Part shown: in pieces, positions 36,261 to 45,577 of the stretch
How the letters are laid out: each line of letters begins with the position of its first letter
Numbering within the stretch: position 1 is the first letter of the stretch
Assembly: GCA_019096065.1 (NCBI GenBank)
Contig: JAGUCH010000001.1
Span: 4,340,001-4,404,000 of the forward strand
Direction of reading: 5' to 3'
Origin: Paracyclopina nana
Lineage: Eukaryota; Arthropoda; Copepoda; Cyclopoida; Cyclopettidae
DNA length: 64,000 nucleotides
The notes under the pieces: model-generated
Seen by the model: only the letters and a program-made list of their open reading frames with translations
What the model was told of the DNA's origin: nothing
Database searches by the model: none
Made by a program: the position numbers and the translations under genes

Positions 36261-38162
36261 TACTAAATACCGCACACTACTAAATACTGCACACAGCAAA
36301 AAATCGAAATACATTTGAAAATTTATGAAATTTTTTTTATTTTTCGCAAGCTACGCATATTTTTTACAAGCTTAAGGAGAGCCTATAAGCATAATTATAA
36401 GTGTACTTAGATTGACACATTAAATTAAAGTGTTTTTTTTGTGATAAGAAGCTGGCTCCTTTTGACGTGTAAGCTAAGCTCGGTTTTGGTTTTTTGTTTT
36501 TGTTTTGGTAGCAAAATGAGAATTCACATACTATAACTGGTCAACTCAATTCGGAGATAAAACAACTAGAAGGGTTCGGACATTTTACTACTGAACAAAT
36601 TATTTCAAAGGTAGTACAACTAGGCAAAACATTTCGGAGAGAGTACAACTAGGCTAGTTCGGACATTTTACAACTGTGCATAATTGGTCGGATATAGTGC
36701 TACTCAACTTTTCGGAGACAAAACAACTCAACTTTTCGGAGATTTTACAACTAGATTTTCGGACATAAAATGTTTCCCCCACTACACATGTGCTGAAGTT
36801 ATGAATATGACGAATGAATAATTTCCGTAATAAGGATCCCAAGAAACCTGATAGTACAATAGTACGAATAGGCAAATTGTCTAACAGCTTTTTGCAGATA
36901 AGGAACAATCTTAGAAAACACATACAGCCATCATCTAGAGCATTCCCTATATTCGAAATGACTGACTCTCTCAAAAGATTCGTTGTGTCAGATTGGAGAT
37001 GGCCTTTTTGTTACAAAATCAATGGCAGGAATATAGGTTCATCGAGGCATACCTTATTTTTGCCACTAAGAAAGGCTCAATCAAATTACCTAGATAGCCG
37101 AAAATGTTTACTTCCTTTTCACAATGTGGCTAAAGCCACTTGCCCGCTTAGTACTCGGTATTTATCACTTTGACATTTGCACATTTTGAGCAAAAATAGT
37201 TTCTTTTTGGTCAAGGTTTCTTTCTCATAAGCATTGCTCTTGTTGGGTCGTTAATTCCTTCAGAGGACAAAAGGCATACAAAATGTATCAAAACAAAATC
37301 ATGCGCCCTATGAATACATTAAGGCCTGTGTATTCTTTTTCTCTACTATGAAAAATGACACATCATTTGAATGCATGTTTCAAGCACAAAAAAGTCTAGT
37401 TTTCGATGAATTATTGCCTACGAAATCCAGTCACATGCACTCCAATAAACTACGTCGAGTGAGCTTAGCTCTTTTTAATTCGAAACATGCAACAAATTAC
37501 TACTTCTGTGGATTTTCTCCGAAAATAAAACCCATTGCTGCACAAAACATGCAAGTGTTTTTCCTACACCGGTTGCTTGCATTGGAACATATTTTGTTAG
37601 CAATCATTTTTTTTTTTGCAATCGTGCACTTTTTTGAGCTCTCAAAATGTTTTGCAATATCTTCCCTCATTATTGTTGCCAAAATACTCGAATTCGGTTA
37701 CAATTTTCATTCTTAATTAATAATCCACATTTTTTTCTGAATTGATTTGACCTTTCTAAGAAGAAGTTTGAGATCAGTTTCAATCTCTTTGAATTTTAAT
37801 GAAACTACTCAGCTTTATGGTAAATGGGCAGCTCATGCAAAAACTGCATATACTAGATTTGCTTCTGAATGTTATAAAAGGCATTTATTTAAAAAGCTTT
37901 CCATGTATTTTCCTCTTTATTGTTTGATTAGTGCGTAGAAGATGCGCAAGCTTTGTTATTCACGTTGGACATCTGTTATTATTTTTGTATGGAGAAAAAT
38001 GAGGAACAACGCTGCTGCATTTGTTCCAAGACAAATAAAGACTTCTATTTGTAGCAAAAGCAAAATCGGATATTTCCTCGTAGATAGGGTAATGCTAAAT
38101 TGAATGTGCGATTTGTGGTTAGAATTCGATATTTTTCGGGCCCAAATGGTCTAAATTGTTAG

Positions 38163-38337
38163 CTCCGCAGCGTGTTGCGAAGAGAAATGCGAGAGCAGCG
38201 CTTGTGCCTTGGCCTCCGTCCTTCTCGGCCTCTTGGAGGTTGTTCAATGAGGCCCCAACTCTCATCAAGGAAGAAGCTCACTCCTCATTTCTGACTTCAC
38301 TATCTTCACTTCAGCTGCAACGTCGTAAACCGCCAAA
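38163..38337 (+). CDS. Possible isolated coding exon, unknown product
   Basis: A 175-bp GC-richer block lies between an acceptor-like TTGTTAG and a strong donor AAAGTAAGT. It is open in one frame (APQRVAKRNARAALVPWP, ending QLQRRKPPK). No neighbouring exon or family was recognised, and the LTR element lies about 1.1 kb downstream. It may be an orphan or decayed exon, or chance. Confidence 0.3.
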
Positions 38338-38560
38338 GTAAGTCGTTGTTTTTTCATTCGATGCATCAAGGAAACGAGTAGCCGCAAAAACCCTTTCATG
38401 ATGAAGAAAGAAACGAATGTTTACAGAAGGCTTTCACTTCATAGCTTCATCTTTCACCATCATGTTTTTGTTCAAATTCTGAATCAAATTAGAGTGAGCT
38501 TTGGCTCGTTTTCACAGTACTGAAATGTTTTACTGAAAACGGGTGGTGCTAATCTACCTA

Positions 38561-39345
38561 CCTTGAAAATCTACAAATATACAAACTTGACCCCAATTGA
38601 CCCTGAGGTGCGAATTCAAACCTTTGTGAAAGTTTGTATTTTAAAATTAATAAAGTACAAACTCAGTTTGGTGGTGTCAATCAATTGATAGAATGCAAAC
38701 TTGACATCAGTTGACCCCTAAGTGTGAATTCACACTTGTCAATGGGTTTCAAAAATAGTTTCTTATCAAACTGAGATGATAAAAACGGCAGAATTGAAGA
38801 ATTTGTATTTTCTGGTTTTAATTATTGCTCTTATGTATTGTTCATGTAAAAATGACAGATTAAGGTATAAAAAATATGTCTTTAAGGAAAGTTGATGTGC
38901 TGCTGCTTATTTTCTTAAGAAGTTGTGGGCATACCAGCTTATTAGTTAACAAAAAAAGTACTAATTAAAGTATCATCCAAAAATAGCCAAAAATGAAAGC
39001 TAATCTGATCGTTGAATAGGCTAATGAAGTTTCATTAAAATGCTGTTATTACGAATTATTATTCTTCAATGCTTTCATATAAAAAATTGCCATAGATTAC
39101 TTTGAAAGACCTTTTCAATGAACCTTTAAGAAGTCACAAAAAAATACATCAGCTGCCAAATTGAGAATTTTATCTGCCCCATTTGTGACAAATAAAGGTG
39201 TGATCAAGTTGGATCAAGTTTGCATTTTATTGATTATCCAGAGTTTGTGTAATACTAAATTATAATTGGCAAAATCACGCTAAGGTGTGAATTTTCGATT
39301 AAACATCATATTGTGTTAAGTTTGTAAGTTAGTAAATTTTCAAGG
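38561..39345. mobile_element. Probable inverted-repeat element, 785 bp
   Basis: The left end CCTTGAAAATCTACAAATAT is matched in inverse by ATAAGTTAGTAAATTTTCAAGG-type sequence on the right (about 39318-39345). Inside the left half a block with CAAACTTGAC and GTTGACCC is repeated about 113 bp apart. No clear target duplication was seen, so the boundaries are approximate. Confidence 0.45.
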
Positions 39346-39433
39346 TGGCTATAGTATAGCCGCCGACTGAAAACACATCAACCATATTTTTCTGTTGCCA
39401 AATCCAAGATCAGCCTTGGCTGCAGCAGCATCT

Positions 39434-39629
39434 TGTAGCAGGAACGCGGGTATACGGGTGTGTTCTGTGGGCGCCTGCGAGCGCCCCGTCCCGGTGAAAT
39501 GAATTGTACAGCAGTTAATAAACAGACGCACTCGAGTAAACACTTCGACTAGTTTCTAGTAGCACGTTCTTCTATCGCTACCCGCGGGCGCGCGTGTCAT
39601 CCTCGGGGGGTCTATACGAACCTCCTACA
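39434..39629 (+). repeat. 5' long terminal repeat
   Basis: 196 bp, TGTAGCAGG...CCTCCTACA. It contains AATAAA at 39517-39522, a likely polyadenylation signal. It differs from the 3' LTR by three transitions. Confidence 0.95.
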
Positions 39630-39632
39630 AGT

Positions 39633-39650
39633 TGGCTCGGTGCTGAGGAC
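39633..39650 (+). promoter_or_regulatory. Candidate primer-binding site
   Basis: TGGCTCGGTGCTGAGGAC starts with the TGG that pairs with a tRNA CCA end, three bases after the 5' LTR. I could not name the matching tRNA, so this is a position-based call. Confidence 0.4.
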
Positions 39651-39709
39651 AACTCCCCGAGTTATCGACACCTTCGCCCCCAACAAACCTGCAAATAAGG
39701 GACAGCAAT

Positions 39710-40213
39710 ATGGCTAAGCAAACAGCCAAATGGGACCAAATGGGCGTGGCAAGGAGCCACACCCGCAGGCCAACACCACAGTCCAAGCAAGACACCGGTG
39801 ACACCGACAGCGAGTCGTCACCCTTGCGCCAGTCAAGCATTCGTGCCAGAATGACAAAGAGCACAGCATCCACCCCAGGCCGAGGTCGGGCGCGTCCCCT
39901 GAGGCCGTATGCCCGGATCGCATGGAGGTGTTGTGGCAGTAGGCATCGCGACACTATAGCAGAAAATCGCGAATACGCTGTCAGCCGGCTATCGTACGCC
40001 GAGCAAGCTTGTCCTCGGCTGAGGCCGCCACAGAGAATGGCGAGCATCACCAGGAGAGCACGGGCCCTCAGGCAGCAAGATCGCTGGACACCTGAGTCGC
40101 TAGAATCACCTCGCTTGTCCTCGGCTGAGGCTGCGCCACAGAGAACGGCGGGCATCACCAGGAGAGCACGGGCCCTCAGGCAGCAAGACCGCTGGACACC
40201 TGAGTCGCCATGA
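39710..40213 (+). CDS. Extra basic ORF in the retroelement leader
   Basis: A 167-codon open frame starts at ATG 39710 (MAKQTAKWDQMGVARSHTRR), between the 5' LTR and gag. The product is strongly basic (Arg-rich) with no domain recognised. Its C-terminal third is a duplicated block (ITRRARALRQQDRWTPES occurs twice) encoded by an in-frame tandem repeat. It could be an accessory protein, a decoy upstream ORF, or a by-product of GC-rich leader DNA. The opposite strand is also open through 39625-40242, which weakens the coding argument. Confidence 0.4.
   Translation: MAKQTAKWDQMGVARSHTRRPTPQSKQDTGDTDSESSPLRQSSIRARMTKSTASTPGRGRARPLRPYARIAWRCCGSRHRDTIAENREYAVSRLSYAEQACPRLRPPQRMASITRRARALRQQDRWTPESLESPRLSSAEAAPQRTAGITRRARALRQQDRWTPESP
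40008..40209. repeat. ~106-bp tandem duplication in the retroelement leader
   Basis: Both copies start CTTGTCCTCGGCTGAGG, at 40008 and 40114, and share CATCACCAGGAGAGCACGGG. They differ at a few sites and by small indels. Confidence 0.85.
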
Positions 40214-41139
40214 CCGCCTCGCCCTCGCAACAAGGCCTCCATTGAAGTCTTGGCAGGGAGGCCGCGTTACTTTGCAGAAAAACGCGCATTTGTTGGAACG
40301 ATCCATGTTAATGATCACATTGAGATAAATAAACAACAATTAACTACACGCTCCCAAATACTGTGCGCGCGCGCAGTCAAAAGAAATCAGGCCACGACTA
40401 CCGATTACCCCTGAGAAGCACACCTCGGGAAGCCGCCAGGCGGGCCCCAGCGGCGGGCCGCAAGGCGAAGGCCAGAAAGGCTTGGCTTTTGGAGATCAGT
40501 CAAGGATCCCTTAGCAATGTACCAATAGGGAAGTTAATCCCTTGACCCGTAGACGGGTCGGATCAACTGCTTATCGCTAATCCGCTCCCGGTCACTTTCG
40601 AGATTCGATAGAGTCAGGCGCAAAATATGGCAATAAATGGTCACTCTGAGACCTAGTATTGTGCTGCACAAATACGGTCGCAAACAGACCAAGCTGCTGG
40701 CCTCTTTATGGCCGAATTCCCAAGGTTACTCCTAGTAACAGGGGGATTGACTGCTATTTGCAGCTGCAAGAAGTTGTAAACTAAATCTCGCATCCTGTTG
40801 CTAATGAAGCTCTGCTAATAGCCAAATAGCTAAAATTGGCCGCCTAAATCACCGATCGTAAAACCAGATCTTGTAAACAATCTTGAAAGAGAGAGTCGTT
40901 TTAAAACAATTTATCAGAGGGGCCAAAATCCCCTGCTGGCCGTGAGAGCAGCCGTTGCGCGGATCTGGTGGCAATAAAAAGAGAGCTGATCGGGGGGTCG
41001 AGCCCAGTTCTTTGGAAGCTCCCAAGACTATTACACCCCCAATCTTCTCGCTTTGCACCATTTCACCGCTGGTAAAACGCAACACTTTCAATTGCTTGTA
41101 CGCTTAAGCTGACTCCTTTTGTATAGCACAGTAGACATC

Positions 41140-42492
41140 ATGATGCTTCGATCACCAAAGCAACGCCCATCTTCCGCTGACGTAGACCCCGATAATCTCT
41201 CCGATCCTGGCCACCTCGCCGGCTCGCGCCGGGAGGAGGTCGAGGTCCTCGCGCCCTTCGGGGTTGGCGGGGCCCAAGGGGGCAACCCCCTCGGGGTTGG
41301 CGGGGCCCAAGGAGGCAATCCACTCGGGGCCCAGGGCGGGACCCGCCCACGATCGGGCACGCCCACAGGGGGAAGCGGCGGCGCCGCTGGCGGGCTTCCG
41401 CCGCCCCAATTGGCCGGGCCGAACGACGCACCTCCGGCGTCAGGAGACATGCAAGCCATGATGCTCCAACTCCTTCGCGGGTTCGAAGCCCAACGGAACG
41501 CCAACCTCGAGACCAGACAGAGGGAGGCCGAGTTGCGACAAGTGGAGGCGGAAGCCCGGCGCCTCGAGGCCGAGGCCGCCGCGGCTCGCGCCGGCCGCAA
41601 GCGGAAACTTGAGAAGTTTGAGGACACCGAGGCCGACAAATGGCTCACCTTCCGCCTGCATGTAGAGGCCACCTTCTTGGGTTCAACGGCCTCGGAGGCC
41701 ACCAAGAAAATGGAGATCAAGCACGCCATGGTCGGGGTGGCGCTCCGGACGGTCAACGAGGTCGACCTCCGACTGGGTGACGAAGCCTTCACCTTCATGC
41801 ACCTGCTGGATGCGTACGAGAGGTTCTTCGTCACCGCCACGTCCTCTCAGGTGGCCCGTATTGCCTTGGAGACTGCCCAGCAGAAGGCAGATGAGGCTAT
41901 TCCGCAATGGCATGCCCGCCTGAGGAGCATCTTTGTTCGAGCCAGACCGGAGCTCGCCAAGGAGGTCGAGACCTACCCTGACCTCATCCGCATCTTCGTC
42001 ACCAAGATGCACCGCAAAGACGTAGTGATGGGCCTCGCCGGGCACAAGTTCGCCACCATGGCCGATGCCCTGGAGGCCGCTTGCCAAGCCGAGTGCTGGA
42101 TGACGATCGGGCAAAGCAAAGGCCGAGTAGCCGCCCTGCATTCCTCGGATGCCGATGCCGACATCACTTGTTTCTACTGCGAGAGGAAAGGCCATCGCCG
42201 GGCCGAGTGCCGCGCCCTCGAGCGGGACAAGCGCAACAACCGCTACAACCCCAAGATCAACAAGTGGCACAAAGCTGCAAGCCAACTGCAGCAACGCTCT
42301 TCGTCCGCCTCGGGCAAGTGGGGATCAACCCAGCCTTCGGACCGGAAGCGGTCCTCCGATTCCAATCAGTCCAGCGGCAAGCAGTCCGCCGGCAAGCGGC
42401 CCAAGGTCAACGAGATCAGTGAGGCCGGCCCTGAGACCGAGTCGGAAGCTTCAGGGAATACGCCGGCGGGAAACGACCCGACCCGGTTGTAG
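41140..42492 (+). CDS. gag: Retroelement Gag polyprotein
   Basis: A 450-aa protein starts at the first ATG, 41140. Residues about 35-80 are a Gly/Pro-rich stretch with a tandem GVGGAQGGNPL repeat. An alpha-helical, Ala/Arg/Glu-rich segment follows. The retrotransposon capsid region spans about residues 160-330 (WLTFRLHVEATFLGS..., AIPQWHARLRSIF...). A CCHC zinc knuckle CFYCERKGHRRAEC (C-X2-C-X4-H-X4-C) lies near residue 345, then a Ser/Lys-rich tail. Role: particle assembly and RNA packaging. The frame is uninterrupted. A -1 frameshift signal sits in its last codons (see 42468-42508). Confidence 0.92.
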   Translation: MMLRSPKQRPSSADVDPDNLSDPGHLAGSRREEVEVLAPFGVGGAQGGNPLGVGGAQGGNPLGAQGGTRPRSGTPTGGSGGAAGGLPPPQLAGPNDAPPASGDMQAMMLQLLRGFEAQRNANLETRQREAELRQVEAEARRLEAEAAAARAGRKRKLEKFEDTEADKWLTFRLHVEATFLGSTASEATKKMEIKHAMVGVALRTVNEVDLRLGDEAFTFMHLLDAYERFFVTATSSQVARIALETAQQKADEAIPQWHARLRSIFVRARPELAKEVETYPDLIRIFVTKMHRKDVVMGLAGHKFATMADALEAACQAECWMTIGQSKGRVAALHSSDADADITCFYCERKGHRRAECRALERDKRNNRYNPKINKWHKAASQLQQRSSSASGKWGSTQPSDRKRSSDSNQSSGKQSAGKRPKVNEISEAGPETESEASGNTPAGNDPTRL

Positions 42493-43763
42493 AGGGCTCC
42501 GCCCGGGTCACGCCAGCATCCCTCATCTTGGCCGCATTAGACCACATCACACAGCATAAACAATTTTTAACCCAAGTGCCAGTGCACATCGGCCGCATCA
42601 AGACGCGAGCCTTAGTGGACAGCGGAAACAGCTGGCGCACTTGCATCTCTGAGGACTTCGCTAAGCGACTGGGAGTCCTCCCCCACGGGTTGCGACCCCT
42701 GGAGGACATGACCGCTGTGGGCACGGCCCACGCCCGCCATCGGCTGCAAGTGTTGGGGGAACTCAAGCAGCCTCTACGGGTGCAGTTCGGGGAGCACCCT
42801 CACGTGTTCTCCATCCGCCCGGCAGTGGTGCGCAATTTGTCCATGGACTTCAACCTCTCGGGCCCCTTCTTGAGCCACCACCGCATCGACCAGCTCCACT
42901 CGCGGGGTGCCCTGAGAATTCATGGCCAATGTGTTCCGCTGGTTGGGGCCCTGTCGGCCTCCCGCCAGCCTTCCCCGGGGGAATACCCGATATGTGTCCT
43001 CCGGCCGGCCACCGTCCCGCCACGCACCACTGTTCTCGTCGCTGCCGTTGCCGCTCTGTGGCCTCACGGCGATGCAAAGCCCGCAGTCCTGGAGGCTGAG
43101 GGGCAGTTTGCTGAAGAAACCCAGCTGGCTCCCTGGCTGAACGCCGTGGTGCGACCCTCCGCAGGAGGCCACCTGCTGGTGGGAATGCTGAACCCACTGG
43201 ATCACCCCTTGCAAGTAAAGGGGGGCACTCTTTATGGTGTGCTGAGGGAGTACGAGCCCGTGGAGGCCGCTGCCCCCGCTGCATCTGCGCCACACCTTCA
43301 AGCTATCCGGGCCGCGGAGCCGCCGCCGGGGCTGCCCCCTGATGCCAGCCCGCAGGAGAAGATCGAGTTCACGATTCGAGCATTCGGGTTGAAAGAAAAT
43401 GATCTCCTTCGCCGGCATCCCGAACGCCTGAGGGCGGCCGCGTCCCTGCTGGCCGCGTACCTGGGCGCCTTCTCCTTCGATGGTCGCACTGGGCAGACCA
43501 AGTTGGTGGAGCATGCGATAGATCTCAAGCCTGGCGCCCGACCGATCAACATTAGGCGGAGGCCAATCAACCCCAACCTGGAGGCCTCCTTGAAGGAGCA
43601 GATCCACAAGTGGTTGGAAGAAGAGGTCATCACTCCGATCTCATCCCCGTGGTCAGCCCCACTGGTTCCCGTGCGCAAGAAGGACGGCAGTCTCCATTGG
43701 TGCGTGGATTATCGTGAGCTCAACAAAATCACGGTGGTCGATTCCCACCCCATCGGGACGTGA
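42435..43763 (+). CDS. pol: Retroelement Pol, part 1: protease and start of reverse transcriptase
   Basis: This open frame lies -1 relative to gag and overlaps its end. There is no ATG at its start, consistent with expression by frameshifting. Seen: an aspartic protease active-site motif LVDSGNSW (DSG type) soon after the start and a linker of about 230 residues. The RT entry region follows (EEVITPISSPWSAPLVPVRK, then CVDYRELNKITVVDSHPI). The frame ends at 43763 in the middle of the RT fingers, where the following domain continues in another frame. The break is a one-base offset beside a GGG run at 43755-43757. Confidence 0.88.
   Translation, partial: DRVGSFREYAGGKRPDPVVEGSARVTPASLILAALDHITQHKQFLTQVPVHIGRIKTRALVDSGNSWRTCISEDFAKRLGVLPHGLRPLEDMTAVGTAHARHRLQVLGELKQPLRVQFGEHPHVFSIRPAVVRNLSMDFNLSGPFLSHHRIDQLHSRGALRIHGQCVPLVGALSASRQPSPGEYPICVLRPATVPPRTTVLVAAVAALWPHGDAKPAVLEAEGQFAEETQLAPWLNAVVRPSAGGHLLVGMLNPLDHPLQVKGGTLYGVLREYEPVEAAAPAASAPHLQAIRAAEPPPGLPPDASPQEKIEFTIRAFGLKENDLLRRHPERLRAAASLLAAYLGAFSFDGRTGQTKLVEHAIDLKPGARPINIRRRPINPNLEASLKEQIHKWLEEEVITPISSPWSAPLVPVRKKDGSLHWCVDYRELNKITVVDSHPIGT
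42468..42508 (+). promoter_or_regulatory. -1 programmed ribosomal frameshift signal (gag to pol)
   Basis: GGGAAAC at 42468-42474 is a canonical X-XXY-YYZ slippery heptamer in the correct gag frame (codons gcG GGA AAC). A 6-nt spacer follows, then a potential stem pairing ACCCGG (42481-42486) with CCGGGT (42503-42508). The gag stop (42490) lies in the loop. The -1 frame is open from 42435 into the protease. Confidence 0.8.
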
Positions 43764-45577
43764 GGGACAACCTGAGCCGGCTAGCCCGCTCCACCGTGTT
43801 CTCCACCCTGGACGCGGTGGGAGCCTTCAACGTAGTGCCGATTCGCGCTGAGGATGTGGAGAAGACTACGTTCTCCACTGGGGATGGCTCGTATGCCTTC
43901 TTGAAAATGCCTTTCGGGCTCACGAATGCCCCTAAGACGTACAGCCGCTTGAACCGCCTGGTATTAGAGGGCGTGCCGTGGAATGTGGCCCTGCCCTACC
44001 TGGACGACTGCTTGGTTCACTCCCCCGATTTCGATTCGCACTTGCAAAACCTCAAGATCGTCCTCCAGGCCCATCAGAAGGCAGGCCTGTTGCTCAAGCC
44101 CACCAAGTGCCACCTCTTCCAGACCAGGGTGACTTACCTCGGGCATGTTGTCACCCCGAAAGGGCTGGAAGTCATGCCAGCTTACATCGATCTCATTCGC
44201 AAGTGGCCGCTACCCAACACTCGCAAACTCCTTCGCATCTTCATGGGCAAGGCCAATTACTACCGGGCCTTCATCGAGAAATACCAACACATCGCCGCGC
44301 CACTGACTGCCCGGCTATCCAAGGATGATGGGACTTCTGATACCCAGACCTTCGAACCGTCGCAGGAATACCGTGATGCTTTCGAGGAAATCAAAAGGCG
44401 GCTCGTGTCGGCCCCGGTCCTTGCGTATCCCGACTTCGCGTCCCCAAACCCGTTCATCTTGGACACCGACTTCTCCCAAGAGAACAGGGCGGTAGGGGCG
44501 GTCTTGTCCCAGGTGCAGGGAGGCAAGGAGCGAGTCATTTTGTACGGAGCAAAGAAGTTAACCCCGGCCCAGAGCAATTATTCCGCCAACCAGGGAGAGC
44601 TGGTCGCTGTTATTATCTTCATCAAGCAATTCAAATACTACTTGCAGCATCGAAGGTTCATCCTCCGGACCGACCATCGGGCTCTGCTATGGATTCGCTC
44701 CATGGAGGCCCCGACGGGCATGTTGGCCAGGTGGCTCGACACCATCTCCAACTACGACTTCGAGGTTGTCCATCGGGCAGGCACCAAGCATGGCAATGCC
44801 GATTCCCTCAGCCGGGCGCCTCATTTGGACCAAGCAGGAGACCACATTAGCGCTGAAGTCTCTGATGACGACTTCTTCCGCGTGGCCAGCCTGAAGCTCA
44901 TTCCCACCAAACCGGAGTTATGGGCCGAAGCTCAGGAGGAGGACGACGACCTGGTGACGCTTCGCCAATTGGTCAAACTCCAGCAAGCTCCCTCCAGAGC
45001 CCACCTCGATGCTGCTTCCGCCCGAGGGCGAGTACTCATGGAACAATTCAACAGCCTGTGCCTGGACCAACAAGGAGCTCTCCGGCTGCGTGACCCGCAA
45101 GGCCGGCCCTCGACTCGGCTCATCGTACCTCGCAAATGGGAGGAGGCTAGTCTGAGGCACGTGCACGAAACCATGGGACACCAGGGTCGCGACAACCTGA
45201 TCCATCGGGCAGCTCAACACTTCTACTTCCCAAACATGGCCAGAGTGGCCGATGAGGTCGTAAAGTCCTGCTTGCTGTGTCAGAAAGCTAAACCCGCAAC
45301 CTCGGATCAGCGACACACCTTGGTGCCACGCCATGCTGGATTTCCGTTCCAAGTGCTCAGCCTTGATTATGTGGGCCCGTTCAAGCCCACGTCCAACCAG
45401 CACCGGTATCTGATCACGGCCAAGTGTGTGTTCAGTAAGTGGATTGAGGCCTTCCCATGTCGATCCAATGATGCTGAGACAGCGGTACGATTCCTCACGA
45501 CGGAAATCATCCCCGCTTTGGGCTGCCTGAGCGCCTGCACACCGACCAAGGTACTCACTTCACAGCACACCTCATGA
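43760..45577 (+). CDS. pol: Retroelement Pol, part 2: RT palm, RNase H, integrase N-terminal half
   Basis: This continues RT with the catalytic Asp in STLDAVGAFN, the FLKMPFGLTNAPKTY segment and the YLDD box (LPYLDDCLVHS). Ty3-type RNase H follows (FILDTDFSQENRAVGAVLSQ, RTDHRALLW). The integrase HHCC zinc region comes next (HVHETMGHQGRDNL, then CLLCQKAKP), then the first catalytic Asp in LDYVGPF. The frame goes out of register near 45520-45522, again beside a GGG run, and stops at 45577 before the rest of the integrase core. The listed 5' end is a GTG inside RT, not a real start codon. Confidence 0.9.
   Translation: MRDNLSRLARSTVFSTLDAVGAFNVVPIRAEDVEKTTFSTGDGSYAFLKMPFGLTNAPKTYSRLNRLVLEGVPWNVALPYLDDCLVHSPDFDSHLQNLKIVLQAHQKAGLLLKPTKCHLFQTRVTYLGHVVTPKGLEVMPAYIDLIRKWPLPNTRKLLRIFMGKANYYRAFIEKYQHIAAPLTARLSKDDGTSDTQTFEPSQEYRDAFEEIKRRLVSAPVLAYPDFASPNPFILDTDFSQENRAVGAVLSQVQGGKERVILYGAKKLTPAQSNYSANQGELVAVIIFIKQFKYYLQHRRFILRTDHRALLWIRSMEAPTGMLARWLDTISNYDFEVVHRAGTKHGNADSLSRAPHLDQAGDHISAEVSDDDFFRVASLKLIPTKPELWAEAQEEDDDLVTLRQLVKLQQAPSRAHLDAASARGRVLMEQFNSLCLDQQGALRLRDPQGRPSTRLIVPRKWEEASLRHVHETMGHQGRDNLIHRAAQHFYFPNMARVADEVVKSCLLCQKAKPATSDQRHTLVPRHAGFPFQVLSLDYVGPFKPTSNQHRYLITAKCVFSKWIEAFPCRSNDAETAVRFLTTEIIPALGCLSACTPTKVLTSQHTS

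Larger units (their letters stand above)
35406..36779. mobile_element. Foldback/hAT-like non-autonomous element with 8-bp target duplication
   Basis: CACTACAC occurs at 35398-35405 and 36780-36787. Inside it both ends reach an inverted ATGTCCGAAAAT-type motif. Behind each end lie imperfect tandem units around TAGTTGTACTATCTCCGAAA, in inverted orientation at the two ends. Long inverted ends made of short tandem repeats are typical of foldback elements; the 8-bp duplication fits hAT-type transposition. It has no coding capacity. Its centre is occupied by two nested MITEs. Confidence 0.7.
36788..39433. other. Transposon-rich intergenic region
   Basis: No gene is securely supported. It contains one possible isolated exon (38163-38337) and one inverted-repeat element (38561-39345). 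An open frame at 36814-37173 shows no similarity or splice context. Confidence 0.5.

Noticed and set aside
36814-37173. 119-codon plus-strand open frame in the transposon-rich region
   Set aside because: No similarity, no splice context, and an open frame on the other strand in the same place.
39625-40242. 205-codon minus-strand open frame in the retroelement leader
   Set aside because: It is the antisense of the GC-rich duplicated leader. It has no start context or homology, and its length is explained by composition.
41088-41840. 250-codon minus-strand open frame over gag
   Set aside because: Antisense shadow of the gag frame; Arg/Ser/Pro composition is typical of the reverse reading of GC-rich coding DNA.
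42774-43607. 277-codon minus-strand open frame over the protease/RT region
   Set aside because: Antisense to the pol frame; no recognisable motif.
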